Shown here piece by piece: positions 34,481-42,270 of a DNA stretch of 64,000 nt (the first letter of the stretch is position 1; the number at the start of each line of letters is the position of its first letter). Location of the stretch: assembly GCF_023100805.1 (NCBI RefSeq), contig NZ_CP095855.1, positions 806,001 through 870,000 of the forward strand, given 5' to 3'. The stretch comes from Chitinophaga filiformis. Lineage in GTDB: Bacteria > Bacteroidota > Bacteroidia > Chitinophagales > Chitinophagaceae. Under the pieces are notes generated by a model. That model ran no database searches. It was not told the DNA's origin and worked only from the letters and a program-made list of their open reading frames with translations. The position numbers and the translations under genes are program-made.

Positions 34481-34528
34481 AATTCCAGATCCTGGAATTT
34501 TTGTCCGGATACTGGAATGTTATATTCC
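34481..34528. promoter_or_regulatory. paired TTCC/GGAA inverted repeats upstream of the lipoprotein gene
   Basis: AATTCCAG-ATC-CTGGAATT (34481-34499) is a perfect palindrome, and GGAAT-GTTAT-ATTCC (34514-34528) is a second one with the opposite order. They lie about 100-145 bases before the lipoprotein ATG. They could be an operator or RNA structure. Confidence 0.4.
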
Positions 34529-34547
34529 TGGTTCAGGGGTGCTTCGT

Positions 34548-34586
34548 AAAAAACAAGGCCCGGAAATCATGCGATCTCCGGGCCTT
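34548..34586 (-). terminator. terminator of mqnC
   Basis: AAGGCCCGG (34555-34563) pairs with CCGGGCCTT (34578-34586). On the minus strand the stem is followed by GTTTTTTACG. It lies 20 bases past the mqnC stop. Confidence 0.8.
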
Positions 34587-34606
34587 ATTTATGTTGATAT
34601 GTCAGA

Positions 34607-35731
34607 TTAGTAATTGATGACCTGCTCCTGTATTCCCTGCGGGATGTCGCGGAACTCGTACAGCTGGGTACGCAGTTGTGGCTCGAATCCTGCCTCGCGG
34701 ATGGCCTCCTGCATAGAGCGGTAAGTAAACCTGTGCGGAGCGCCGGCAGCACTTACCACATTCTCCTCGATCATGATGGAGCCAAAATCGTTCGCACCTG
34801 CGTGCAGACAGATCTGGGCAACCTGCTTGCCTACTGTCAGCCAGGAAGCCTGGATGTTCTTGATGTTAGGAAGCATGATGCGGCTCATTGCGATCATACG
34901 GATATACTCTTCTGACGTGGTCATATTGTGTACGCCACGGATGCGGGACAGCAGCGTATCTACATCCTGGAACGTCCATGGAATGAATGCCGTGAAACCG
35001 TAGTGGCCTTCCGGCTTTTCACTCTGTACCTGCCGGATATCGGCAAAATGCTGGAAACGTTCCATTAATGTTTCCACATGGCCAAACATCATAGTAGCTG
35101 AAGACGGAATATTCAGCTTATGGGCGGCCCTCATCACATCCAGCCATTCCTGCGCACCACATTTTCCTTTGGAGATCAGCCTGCGCACGCGGTCATTCAA
35201 TATTTCCGCTCCTGCGCCGGGCAGACTTGCCATACCTGCTTCTTTCAAAGCAGTCAGCACTTCAATGTGGGTGCTCTTTTCCAGTTTGGTGATGTGCGCT
35301 ACTTCGGGGGGCCCGAGTGCATGCAGCTTAACGTTCGGGTATAACTGCTTCAGCTGCCGGAAGGTATCTACATAAAATTTCAAGCCCAGCTCCGGGTGGT
35401 GACCACCCTGCAGCAGCAGCTGGTCTCCGCCAAACTTCAGCGTTTCTTCTATCTTCTTTTTATATTCGTCGATGGTGGTAATGTAGGCTTCTGCGTGACC
35501 AGGTACCCGGTAGAAATTGCAGAATTTACAATTAGCCGTACACACGTTGGTGGTGTTCACATTACGATCTATCTGCCAGGTCACCTTTCCATGTGGCACC
35601 TGTTGCTTACGCAGCTCATTCGCAATGTCCATCAGTTCTGCAAGCGGAGCCCTCTCAAATAGATAAATCCCTTCTTCCGGTGTAAGCCACTCGAAGTTTA
35701 ATGCTTTCCTGTATAGATCTTTCAGTTCCAT
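34607..35731 (-). CDS. mqnC: cyclic dehypoxanthinyl futalosine synthase (menaquinone synthesis)
   Basis: 374 residues from ATG 35731; a TTG three codons upstream is open. Radical SAM enzyme with WQIDRNVNTTNVCTANCKFCNFYR (CX3CX2C), LLQGGHHPELGLKFY, SLPGAGAEILNDRVR and SATMMFGHVET, all typical of MqnC. It cyclises dehypoxanthine futalosine in the futalosine route to menaquinone. Related MqnE lacks the QGGxHP block in this form. Menaquinone made by this route would serve the respiratory chain that also holds the cbb3 oxidase. It is transcribed alone and has its own terminator. A -7 box ends 6 bases before the ATG. Confidence 0.9.
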   Translation of the reverse strand: MELKDLYRKALNFEWLTPEEGIYLFERAPLAELMDIANELRKQQVPHGKVTWQIDRNVNTTNVCTANCKFCNFYRVPGHAEAYITTIDEYKKKIEETLKFGGDQLLLQGGHHPELGLKFYVDTFRQLKQLYPNVKLHALGPPEVAHITKLEKSTHIEVLTALKEAGMASLPGAGAEILNDRVRRLISKGKCGAQEWLDVMRAAHKLNIPSSATMMFGHVETLMERFQHFADIRQVQSEKPEGHYGFTAFIPWTFQDVDTLLSRIRGVHNMTTSEEYIRMIAMSRIMLPNIKNIQASWLTVGKQVAQICLHAGANDFGSIMIEENVVSAAGAPHRFTYRSMQEAIREAGFEPQLRTQLYEFRDIPQGIQEQVINY

Positions 35732-35737
35732 GATGGA

Positions 35738-35745
35738 CAAAGGTA
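35738..35745 (-). promoter_or_regulatory. -7 box abutting the mqnC start codon
   Basis: Minus strand TACCTTTG, 6 bases before the ATG at 35731; a leaderless transcript would result. No -33 TTG seen at the ideal distance. Confidence 0.45.
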
Positions 35746-35793
35746 GGAATAATGTTAAATTTATAGCATCGTTATTCTGTCACGCATAACTGT

Positions 35794-37026
35794 ATGCAAA
35801 AATCTACGCTGTTGAAGCACTGTTGGCTTATAATAATTGCCATTACTTGTTTATTCCACGTTGCCGCCGCGCAAACGCCACCTACAATTGCCAGCCCCCG
35901 GAAGCCAGGGGAATTGATCACCCGTTTCCCCTTCAAACAATACTATGGAGGAGTCGTTGTAATACGCGCCTGCCTGGCGGGCATCCCCGATACCCTGCAG
36001 TTCATTCTCGATACCGGCAGCGCCGGTATTTCCCTGGACACGAATACCTGTGTCCAATTGGGCATCCATCTGACGCCGACCGACAGGATCGTTCGCGGGG
36101 TAGGAGGGTCCAAAACTGTTGCTTTTGCCATGGACAGGACCTTGCAGTTGCCTGGTTTACAGGTAGATAGTCTTGATTTTCATGTCAATGACTATGAGTT
36201 GATCAGCCAGGTGTATGGGTTACAGGTGGATGGCATTGTCGGTTACAGCCTGCTGAGCAAATTCATTGTAGAGGTGGATTATGATACCGAGATGATCTCC
36301 ATTTACGAAAAAGGGCCTTTTTCCTATCCCAAAGGCGGGCACCTGATGCGCCCTTCACTAACCCTGATCCCTATTGTGAATGCCTTCCTGAAGAATGGCA
36401 AAGCGCAGCATTATAACCGTTATTATTTTGATACCGGCGCCGGTATGTGCCTGCTGCTTTCCCAGCAGTTTGTAAAAGACAGCGCAATCCTCTCCTCCCG
36501 GAAAAGGCAGCGTAAAGTGATACAGACAGAAGCACAGGGACTTGGCGGAAAAATGACCATGGACATCACCACCATACAGGAGTTTAAACTGGGTAGCTAT
36601 GCCTTCCGGAACGTGCCTGTCTATATCTTCGATGACGTCACCAACGTCACCGCTTATCCCTTCCTTGGCGGTATGGTGGGCAACGATCTGTTACGCAGGT
36701 TCAACCTCATCCTGAATTATGGCAAAAAGGAGATCTACATGATGCCTAATTCTCATTACAAAGATCCCTTTGACTATTCCTATACAGGATTGATTATTTA
36801 CCTGATAGATGGCAGGATCGAGATCACCGATATCATTAAAGGCTCTCCCGCTGAAAAAGCCGGCCTGCAAAAGGGTGATGTCATTATTGCCGTCAACAAT
36901 ATTTTCTCCAACAATCTTCAACAGTACCGCGACATTCTCAAAAATGTGGGCACGCGTCCCAGCTTATTGATAATGCGCAATAAGGAACTGATGATAAAAA
37001 AAATCCAGATCAAAAGCATATTATAA
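35794..37026 (+). CDS. secreted retropepsin-like aspartyl protease with PDZ domain
   Basis: 410 residues. A signal peptide (CLFHVAAAQ) is followed by two retropepsin-like lobes. The first has FILDTGSAGISLD (Asp73) with the partner VDGIVGYSLLSKF. The second has YYFDTGAGMCLLL (Asp213) with LGGMVGNDLLRRFNLILNY. A C-terminal PDZ domain follows (about 330-405; DIIKGSPAEKAGLQKGDVIIAVNN). Both catalytic aspartates are present, so a monomeric pepsin-like arrangement of two lobes is likely. It is probably periplasmic or outer-membrane associated. A related but degenerate paralogue follows 84 bases downstream. Confidence 0.9.
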   Translation: MQKSTLLKHCWLIIIAITCLFHVAAAQTPPTIASPRKPGELITRFPFKQYYGGVVVIRACLAGIPDTLQFILDTGSAGISLDTNTCVQLGIHLTPTDRIVRGVGGSKTVAFAMDRTLQLPGLQVDSLDFHVNDYELISQVYGLQVDGIVGYSLLSKFIVEVDYDTEMISIYEKGPFSYPKGGHLMRPSLTLIPIVNAFLKNGKAQHYNRYYFDTGAGMCLLLSQQFVKDSAILSSRKRQRKVIQTEAQGLGGKMTMDITTIQEFKLGSYAFRNVPVYIFDDVTNVTAYPFLGGMVGNDLLRRFNLILNYGKKEIYMMPNSHYKDPFDYSYTGLIIYLIDGRIEITDIIKGSPAEKAGLQKGDVIIAVNNIFSNNLQQYRDILKNVGTRPSLLIMRNKELMIKKIQIKSIL

Positions 37027-37110
37027 CTGCCTGAAATAATACATTGCACAATCCTCCGTTAGAAACAGGGAGGAGGGAAATCCCCGTCCGGGAGACTTTA
37101 TAAGGAGACA

Positions 37111-38043
37111 ATGTTTATCGTGAGACAGTATTTTATTGCCATACTTGTTTGCCTGCCGGCAATTCTTCAGGCGCAGGATGCCGCCAGCCAGAAAGCGGTT
37201 GCTACGTTGCCATTCCATCTGTACGACAGGTATATGGTCATCAGTACCACCCTTTCAGGCACTACACCTTCCGGGTTGCCCCCGGACAGCCTTCATTTCA
37301 TCTTCGACACCGGGGCCGAAGTAACTACGCTGAAACAACAAACTGCCGATCAGCTGGGCTTAGAGGTCAAGGATAACGGAGGACTGAGTGGTACGGACGC
37401 CGTGGTGGTAAGGGTGCCAACAGCCACCCTCAATGTATTGTTCCTGGATAAAACCCGCTTACCCTTCGTGAAGGTATACATCGAGCCGCTGGATGAATTC
37501 CAGGACCTGAGTATAAAAATAGACGGCATTATCGGGGTGGACCTCCTGAAATCCTTCATTGTGAAGATAGATTACGAAAAACAGGTGTTGCAGCTGTTCC
37601 GTTCAAATAAAACGCCGGCCAATACTCCCGGCCAGCGTCTGCCCCTGAGCATGAACTTCAAGACCCCGGTGATAGAGGGCACAATAAACTTACCTGACGG
37701 CCAATCACTTAGCAGCCGTTTCCACTTCATTTCCGGAGGGGAATACGGTATTCTGTTCAACTTCCCGTTTGTGGAAAAACACCGGCTCAATACCCGGTTG
37801 CCTGTGCTGAGCACGGATATCGTCAAGGATCTTTACAAAGAATTAACTTATACCAATACCAGCCTGCCCAGCCTTGACCTTGGCACCATACACCTGGACC
37901 TGGTGGCTGCCAGTTACTGTAAAGATGTGAATGATGCCGGCTCTGTGCATGAAATGGCCGGATCTATCGGGTTCATGGTCTGGAGACAATTCCGTAGTAT
38001 TACCATCAATTATAGCGGGCGCGAGCTGTTTCTCGAAAAATAA
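37111..38043 (+). CDS. retropepsin-like paralogue with degenerate second lobe
   Basis: 310 residues with a signal peptide (ILVCLPAILQAQ). Lobe one has FIFDTGAEVTTL (Asp66) and IDGIIGVDLLKSFIVKIDY. In lobe two the DTG is replaced by ISG (FHFISGGEYGILF, Ile207), so only one catalytic Asp is present. The PDZ domain of the upstream paralogue is absent. A clear AAGGAG lies 3 bases before the ATG, unusual for this phylum, where strong ribosome sites are rare. It could dimerise with its own copy, pair with the neighbour, or be a binding protein or inhibitor. It is in the same orientation and probably in the same transcript as 35794. Confidence 0.85.
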   Translation: MFIVRQYFIAILVCLPAILQAQDAASQKAVATLPFHLYDRYMVISTTLSGTTPSGLPPDSLHFIFDTGAEVTTLKQQTADQLGLEVKDNGGLSGTDAVVVRVPTATLNVLFLDKTRLPFVKVYIEPLDEFQDLSIKIDGIIGVDLLKSFIVKIDYEKQVLQLFRSNKTPANTPGQRLPLSMNFKTPVIEGTINLPDGQSLSSRFHFISGGEYGILFNFPFVEKHRLNTRLPVLSTDIVKDLYKELTYTNTSLPSLDLGTIHLDLVAASYCKDVNDAGSVHEMAGSIGFMVWRQFRSITINYSGRELFLEK

Positions 38044-38100
38044 GACCCCGCCTATTCTCCCATTCTTTTAGTTAAATTGCATCTTTCATAAACAGGAAAT

Positions 38101-39336
38101 ATGATTCATTACAATAAATTCACCTTAGCCAACGGATTGCGCGTGATTGTGCATGAAGACCATACCACTCCTATGGCAGTGGTAAACGTGATGTACGATG
38201 TAGGCGCGCGCGATGAAGATGCCAGCAAGACCGGTTTTGCTCACCTGTTCGAACACCTGATGTTTGGAGGCTCTGTCAATATCCCGGAATATGACGAGCC
38301 ATTGCAAATGGCCGGCGGCGAAAACAATGCTTTCACCACCAGCGACCTCACCAACTACTATATTCAATTACCTGCTGAAAATATAGAGACTGCCTTCTGG
38401 CTGGAAAGTGACCGTATGTTGTCCCTGGCATTCAGCGAAAAGAGCCTGGACGTACAGCGGAAAGTAGTGTGCGAAGAGTTTAAAGAACACTATATCAACA
38501 AGCCCTATGGCGATGTATGGCACAAAATGAGAGAACTGGCTTATGCCGTACATCCCTATAAATGGATGACTATCGGCAAGGAACTTTCCCATATTGAGAA
38601 TGCACGCCTGGAAGATGTGAAGGAGTTCTTTTTCAAATATTACCGTCCTGCCAACGCGATACTGGTAGTAGGGGGCCATGTCACCACTGCACAGGTAAAG
38701 GCACTGGCCGAAAAATGGTTTGGCGATATTCCTTCCGGCCAGCGCGTACAACGCAAACTGCCGGTAGAGCCACCACAGACCGCCGCTCACAAACTTGAAG
38801 TGAAAGCGAATGTCCCGCTGGATGCATTATACAAATGCTATCATATGCCCGGACGCACAACGAAAGAATATTACGCCATAGACCTGATCTCAGACATCCT
38901 GGGGGGTGGCGCTTCTTCCCGTTTGAACCAGGTGCTGGTAAAAGAGAAAAAACTGTTCAGTAATATTGACTGTTATCACTTCGGAACACTGGATGCCGGC
39001 CTGCTTACCATTGAAGGTAAGCTCGTCAAAGGCGTGAAAATGAAGGACGCAGAAAAGGCTGTTCAGGAAGAAATAGATAAAATACAGCAAACTGCTATTC
39101 CTGAACGGGAATTGCAGAAGGTGAAAAACAGGGTAGAAAGTATGCTGGCCTTTGAAGATATGGGACTGCTTAACCGTGCGAATAACCTGGCATTTTATGA
39201 GCTGATCGGAGATGCGGCATTAATGAATGAAGAATTCAGCCACTATGAAGCGGTGACTTCAGCTGATATGCACCGCGAAGCGCAGCATCTTTTTGACGAG
39301 AAAAATTCCAATACGATTTACTATTACGCTGGATAA
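38101..39336 (+). CDS. M16 family zinc metallopeptidase (catalytic partner)
   Basis: 411 residues. The inverted zinc motif HLFEH (His48, Glu51, His52) is in GFAHLFEHLMFGGS, with the downstream acidic ligand region (KVVCEEFKEH). The N- and C-terminal halves are both M16 domains (ILVVGGHVTTAQVKALAEKWFG; ILGGGASSRLNQVLVKEKKL). No signal peptide is visible, so it is cytoplasmic or exported by another route. It is followed 59 bases later by a second M16 protein without the zinc motif, as in the known M16B heterodimers where one subunit is catalytic. Confidence 0.92.
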   Translation: MIHYNKFTLANGLRVIVHEDHTTPMAVVNVMYDVGARDEDASKTGFAHLFEHLMFGGSVNIPEYDEPLQMAGGENNAFTTSDLTNYYIQLPAENIETAFWLESDRMLSLAFSEKSLDVQRKVVCEEFKEHYINKPYGDVWHKMRELAYAVHPYKWMTIGKELSHIENARLEDVKEFFFKYYRPANAILVVGGHVTTAQVKALAEKWFGDIPSGQRVQRKLPVEPPQTAAHKLEVKANVPLDALYKCYHMPGRTTKEYYAIDLISDILGGGASSRLNQVLVKEKKLFSNIDCYHFGTLDAGLLTIEGKLVKGVKMKDAEKAVQEEIDKIQQTAIPERELQKVKNRVESMLAFEDMGLLNRANNLAFYELIGDAALMNEEFSHYEAVTSADMHREAQHLFDEKNSNTIYYYAG

Positions 39337-39395
39337 CGCTGTCCGCCTGAATTACAGACAGTTCTTCCTTTGTAAATAAATATGATTTAAGATTG

Positions 39396-40679
39396 ATGAT
39401 AAACCGGAAAATTGCCCCTAAGATAAAAGATGCCACCGAGTTCGATATCACGTTGAAACCTTATGAAAAGGTTACACTGGACAATGGCATCCCAGTATAT
39501 ATCATAAAGTCTGATGAACAGGATACCCTGCAGCTGGAACTTGTGTTCCCGGGCGGCAGCTGGTATGAAACCGAGAACCTGGTAGCTTCCGCAACGAACT
39601 TTCTGATGAAGAACGGCAGCAGCAAACATACTGCGCTTGAGATCAATGAAAGTATCGACTATTATGGCGCTTACCTGAACCGTAACAGTCATCATGAATA
39701 TGCTACTTACACACTGCATTGCCTCACCAAACACTTCGGGGCTTTAGTGCCTGTATTGCAGGAGGTGATCCTGGATCCGGCATTCCCTGAAGAGGAACTG
39801 GCTATCTTCCGGCAGAATATGAAGCAGCGCCTGGCGGTGAACCTCCAGAAATGTGACTTTGTTGCCAACCGGCATATTGACAAATATCTCTTTGGAGAAT
39901 TCCATCCATATGGAAGGGTGAGCAGTATGGACGCCTACGATGCATTGCAGACATCTACGCTCCAGGCCTTCTATAAACAGCATTATACTTACAACAACTG
40001 TAAGATCTTCGTAGCCGGCCACTTGCCAGCCAATCTTATTGAGTTGCTGAACCAGGCTTTCGGCAAGGAAAAATGGAACGGAGAAACTTCCATCATCCGG
40101 CCAGAAATGACAATACTGGCGGCAGAGGAAAAGAAATTCCGCATCTTCAATGATGAAAATGGCGTACAGGGCGCCGTACGTGTAGCACGTCCCTTCCCGA
40201 ACCGCTACCATCCCGACTTCCCTAAGATGCTCGTGCTCAACACCATTCTGGGTGGATACTTCGGCTCCCGCCTGATGAGCAACATCCGCGAAGAAAAAGG
40301 ATATACCTACGGTATTCATTCCCAGTTGTATAATTTCCGGCAAAGCAGTGCCATCAATATTCAGACAGAAGCGGGCAGAGATGTGTGCGAAGCTACAATA
40401 GAAGAGATCTACAAGGAATTGCGCACCCTGCAACAGGAACCGGTTCCCGAAGAGGAACTGCACCTGGTCCGCAACTTTATGATCGGCTCCATCCTGGGCG
40501 ACCTCGATGGCGCCTTTGAAGTAATCCAGCGCTGGAAGAACCTGATCCTGAACGGACTGGATGAAAATTATTTTTACAACAACATTAAGGTCATCAAGAC
40601 AATTACCGCCGGAGAGCTCCAGGAACTGGCACAGGAATATTTCACTCCTGAAGATTTCTATGAGCTGGTTGTAATCTGA
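39396..40679 (+). CDS. M16 family protein, non-catalytic partner
   Basis: 427 residues from ATG 39396; a TTG one codon upstream is open. It has the M16 fold (VTLDNGIPVYIIKSDEQDTLQLELVFPGGSWYE; LLNTILGGYFG-like VLNTILGGYFGSRLMSNIREEKGYTYGIHS) but where HXXEH should be it has SATNFLMKNGSSKHT, so no zinc site. The glycine-rich R/Y region of the C-terminal half (RLMSNIREEKGYTYG) is intact and normally binds substrate. It is the expected partner of the upstream M16 peptidase. A strong terminator follows. Confidence 0.9.
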   Translation: MINRKIAPKIKDATEFDITLKPYEKVTLDNGIPVYIIKSDEQDTLQLELVFPGGSWYETENLVASATNFLMKNGSSKHTALEINESIDYYGAYLNRNSHHEYATYTLHCLTKHFGALVPVLQEVILDPAFPEEELAIFRQNMKQRLAVNLQKCDFVANRHIDKYLFGEFHPYGRVSSMDAYDALQTSTLQAFYKQHYTYNNCKIFVAGHLPANLIELLNQAFGKEKWNGETSIIRPEMTILAAEEKKFRIFNDENGVQGAVRVARPFPNRYHPDFPKMLVLNTILGGYFGSRLMSNIREEKGYTYGIHSQLYNFRQSSAINIQTEAGRDVCEATIEEIYKELRTLQQEPVPEEELHLVRNFMIGSILGDLDGAFEVIQRWKNLILNGLDENYFYNNIKVIKTITAGELQELAQEYFTPEDFYELVVI

Positions 40680-40705
40680 TAACGCTTAAAAAACAGATAA
40701 AAAAG

Positions 40706-40738
40706 AAAGGGTTCTGCAATCAGAACCCTTTCTTTTTA
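40706..40738 (+). terminator. rho-independent terminator after the M16 pair
   Basis: AAAGGGTTCTG (40706-40716) pairs with CAGAACCCTTT (40721-40731) around a 4-base loop, followed by CTTTTT. Confidence 0.88.
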
Positions 40739-40765
40739 TTTATACATCACATATTATTATTTTAC

Positions 40766-40773
40766 TATATTTG
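40766..40773 (+). promoter_or_regulatory. -7 box of the LprI-like gene
   Basis: TATATTTG matches TAnnTTTG and ends 21 bases before the ATG at 40795. Confidence 0.5.
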
Positions 40774-40794
40774 CGACCCTAATTGTTCAATCCT

Positions 40795-41205
40795 ATGAAA
40801 CGTTTTATCCTATGCTTGCCATTGTGCATATGCATGAATGTTTTCGCACAAACCAGTAAATCTGCTGTCGACTCTCTGGAGAAGCGTTACCAGCTTTGCC
40901 TGGCAGAAGGTAAAAGCCAATATAACTGCGCGCTTCAATATTATACCCAAATGGACAGCCTGCTGAATACAGTGTATCGCCAGCTGTACGATAACCTGGA
41001 CAACAATCGCCGTGCAACTTTACAGATCTCCCAGACCCAATGGGAAGAAAGGAGACAAACATATTTTAAAGACATTGATCTCCGCGTTGAAAAGAAGCGG
41101 CCACAAACGCTGGCTGGTCTCGATGATGATATGATCGTGACCGACAATAAAGCCGCTTTCCTGAAAACACGGGTAATGGAACTTTTGGCAAGCAAACATT
41201 CCTGA
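40795..41205 (+). CDS. exported LprI/DUF1311-like protein
   Basis: 136 residues from ATG 40795. A signal peptide (ILCLPLCICMNVFAQ) precedes a helical domain with paired cysteines (YQLCLAEGKSQYNCALQYY) and Q-x-x-W (SQTQWEERRQTYF), the pattern of the lysozyme-inhibitor LprI / DUF1311 family. The aromatic Trp and the spacing of the cysteines fit that family. Lysozyme inhibition is known for the mycobacterial member only; here the role is open. It is a single-gene unit between two terminator-like hairpins. Confidence 0.75.
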   Translation: MKRFILCLPLCICMNVFAQTSKSAVDSLEKRYQLCLAEGKSQYNCALQYYTQMDSLLNTVYRQLYDNLDNNRRATLQISQTQWEERRQTYFKDIDLRVEKKRPQTLAGLDDDMIVTDNKAAFLKTRVMELLASKHS

Positions 41206-41234
41206 TACTGAAGAAGGAAAGGAATGGTATATAA

Positions 41235-41259
41235 GGCAACATACACTTAGTATGTTGCC
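41235..41259. terminator. hairpin between convergent LprI-like and YitT genes
   Basis: GGCAACATAC (41235-41244) pairs perfectly with GTATGTTGCC (41250-41259). There is no T tract. Probably a bidirectional end signal. Confidence 0.55.
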
Positions 41260-41363
41260 GACGTATATCTTGCAGGAAGCATGCGGGAGATTATACATGA
41301 TAGCAGCAGGAAAACAAGGGGTGTGAACGGGCAGGCGAAATTAGCCAGGCAATAAGGCAGGTG

Positions 41364-42254
41364 TTAGTGATGTGTGACCCTGCGTTTGATCATACCGCCC
41401 TTCGTATCGTTGATATTGTGTTGCACGATGAAGGCCTTTTCATCTATTTTTTCTATTTCATCAATGATCTTGTGGACTTCCAGGCGGGTCACTACTGTGT
41501 AAATGATGTCAATATCCTTATCTACCGCGCCCCGTTTGCCAAAGCCGCTTTGCCCTTTGAACACGGTCACACCTTTCTTTAAAGATAGTGTCAGTGTCTT
41601 TCTTATTAGTTCACTTTCGTTGGAGATAATGGTCAATGCTATATATTCTTCAAAACCCTGTATTACAAAGTCAACCGTTTTTGATGCGGAGAGATAAGTG
41701 AGCATTGCATACAACGCTGTTTCAACATTGATCAATACTGCGGCAATACTGAATATCACGATGTTGAAATACATGATCACTTCCCCCATAGACAACACTG
41801 TTTTCCGGTTAATGTAGAGTGCCAGTACTTCAGTGCCATCCAATACAGCACCTCCTCTTACAGAAAGACCGATACCGCCGCCCAGGAACAATCCGCCAAA
41901 AACGGCGATCAATAATTTGTCGCTGGTGATAGTTGGCACCTCAATAAACAGCAATGCGGCGGCGAGCCCAAGGATAGCGCAAAGCGCCTTCACGGTAAAA
42001 TTGAAAGATAACTGCCTGTATGCCAGCAGGATGAATGGACTATTGATCACGATCAGCAACACAGAGATAGACCAGCCTGTGAGCCGGTTAATAAGGAGGG
42101 AGATCCCGGTAACACCGCCATCCAGGAAACCATTTGGCAATAAAAAACCTTTCAGCCCTACTGCGGCCAATAAAACACCTGCGACTATCAGCACGATATC
42201 CTGCACATTCTGGATAAATCCAATGCGGGCGCGTGTCTTCCTTGTCTGTGACAT
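41364..42254 (-). CDS. YitT family membrane protein (DUF161/DUF2179)
   Basis: 296 residues. About five or six membrane helices occupy the first 200 residues (DIVLIVAGVLLAAVGLKGFLLPNGFLDGG, GLFLGGGIGLSVRGGAVLDGTEVLALYIN). A C-terminal cytoplasmic DUF2179 domain has ALTIISNESELIRKTL, GVTVFKGQSGFGKRG and IYTVVTRLEVHKIIDEIEKID. The family is widespread and of unknown function; transport or sensing is suggested by its architecture only. It starts 16 bases after the ureohydrolase gene on the same strand. Confidence 0.93.
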   Translation of the reverse strand: MSQTRKTRARIGFIQNVQDIVLIVAGVLLAAVGLKGFLLPNGFLDGGVTGISLLINRLTGWSISVLLIVINSPFILLAYRQLSFNFTVKALCAILGLAAALLFIEVPTITSDKLLIAVFGGLFLGGGIGLSVRGGAVLDGTEVLALYINRKTVLSMGEVIMYFNIVIFSIAAVLINVETALYAMLTYLSASKTVDFVIQGFEEYIALTIISNESELIRKTLTLSLKKGVTVFKGQSGFGKRGAVDKDIDIIYTVVTRLEVHKIIDEIEKIDEKAFIVQHNINDTKGGMIKRRVTHH

Positions 42255-42270
42255 ATAATTTTACTATAAG

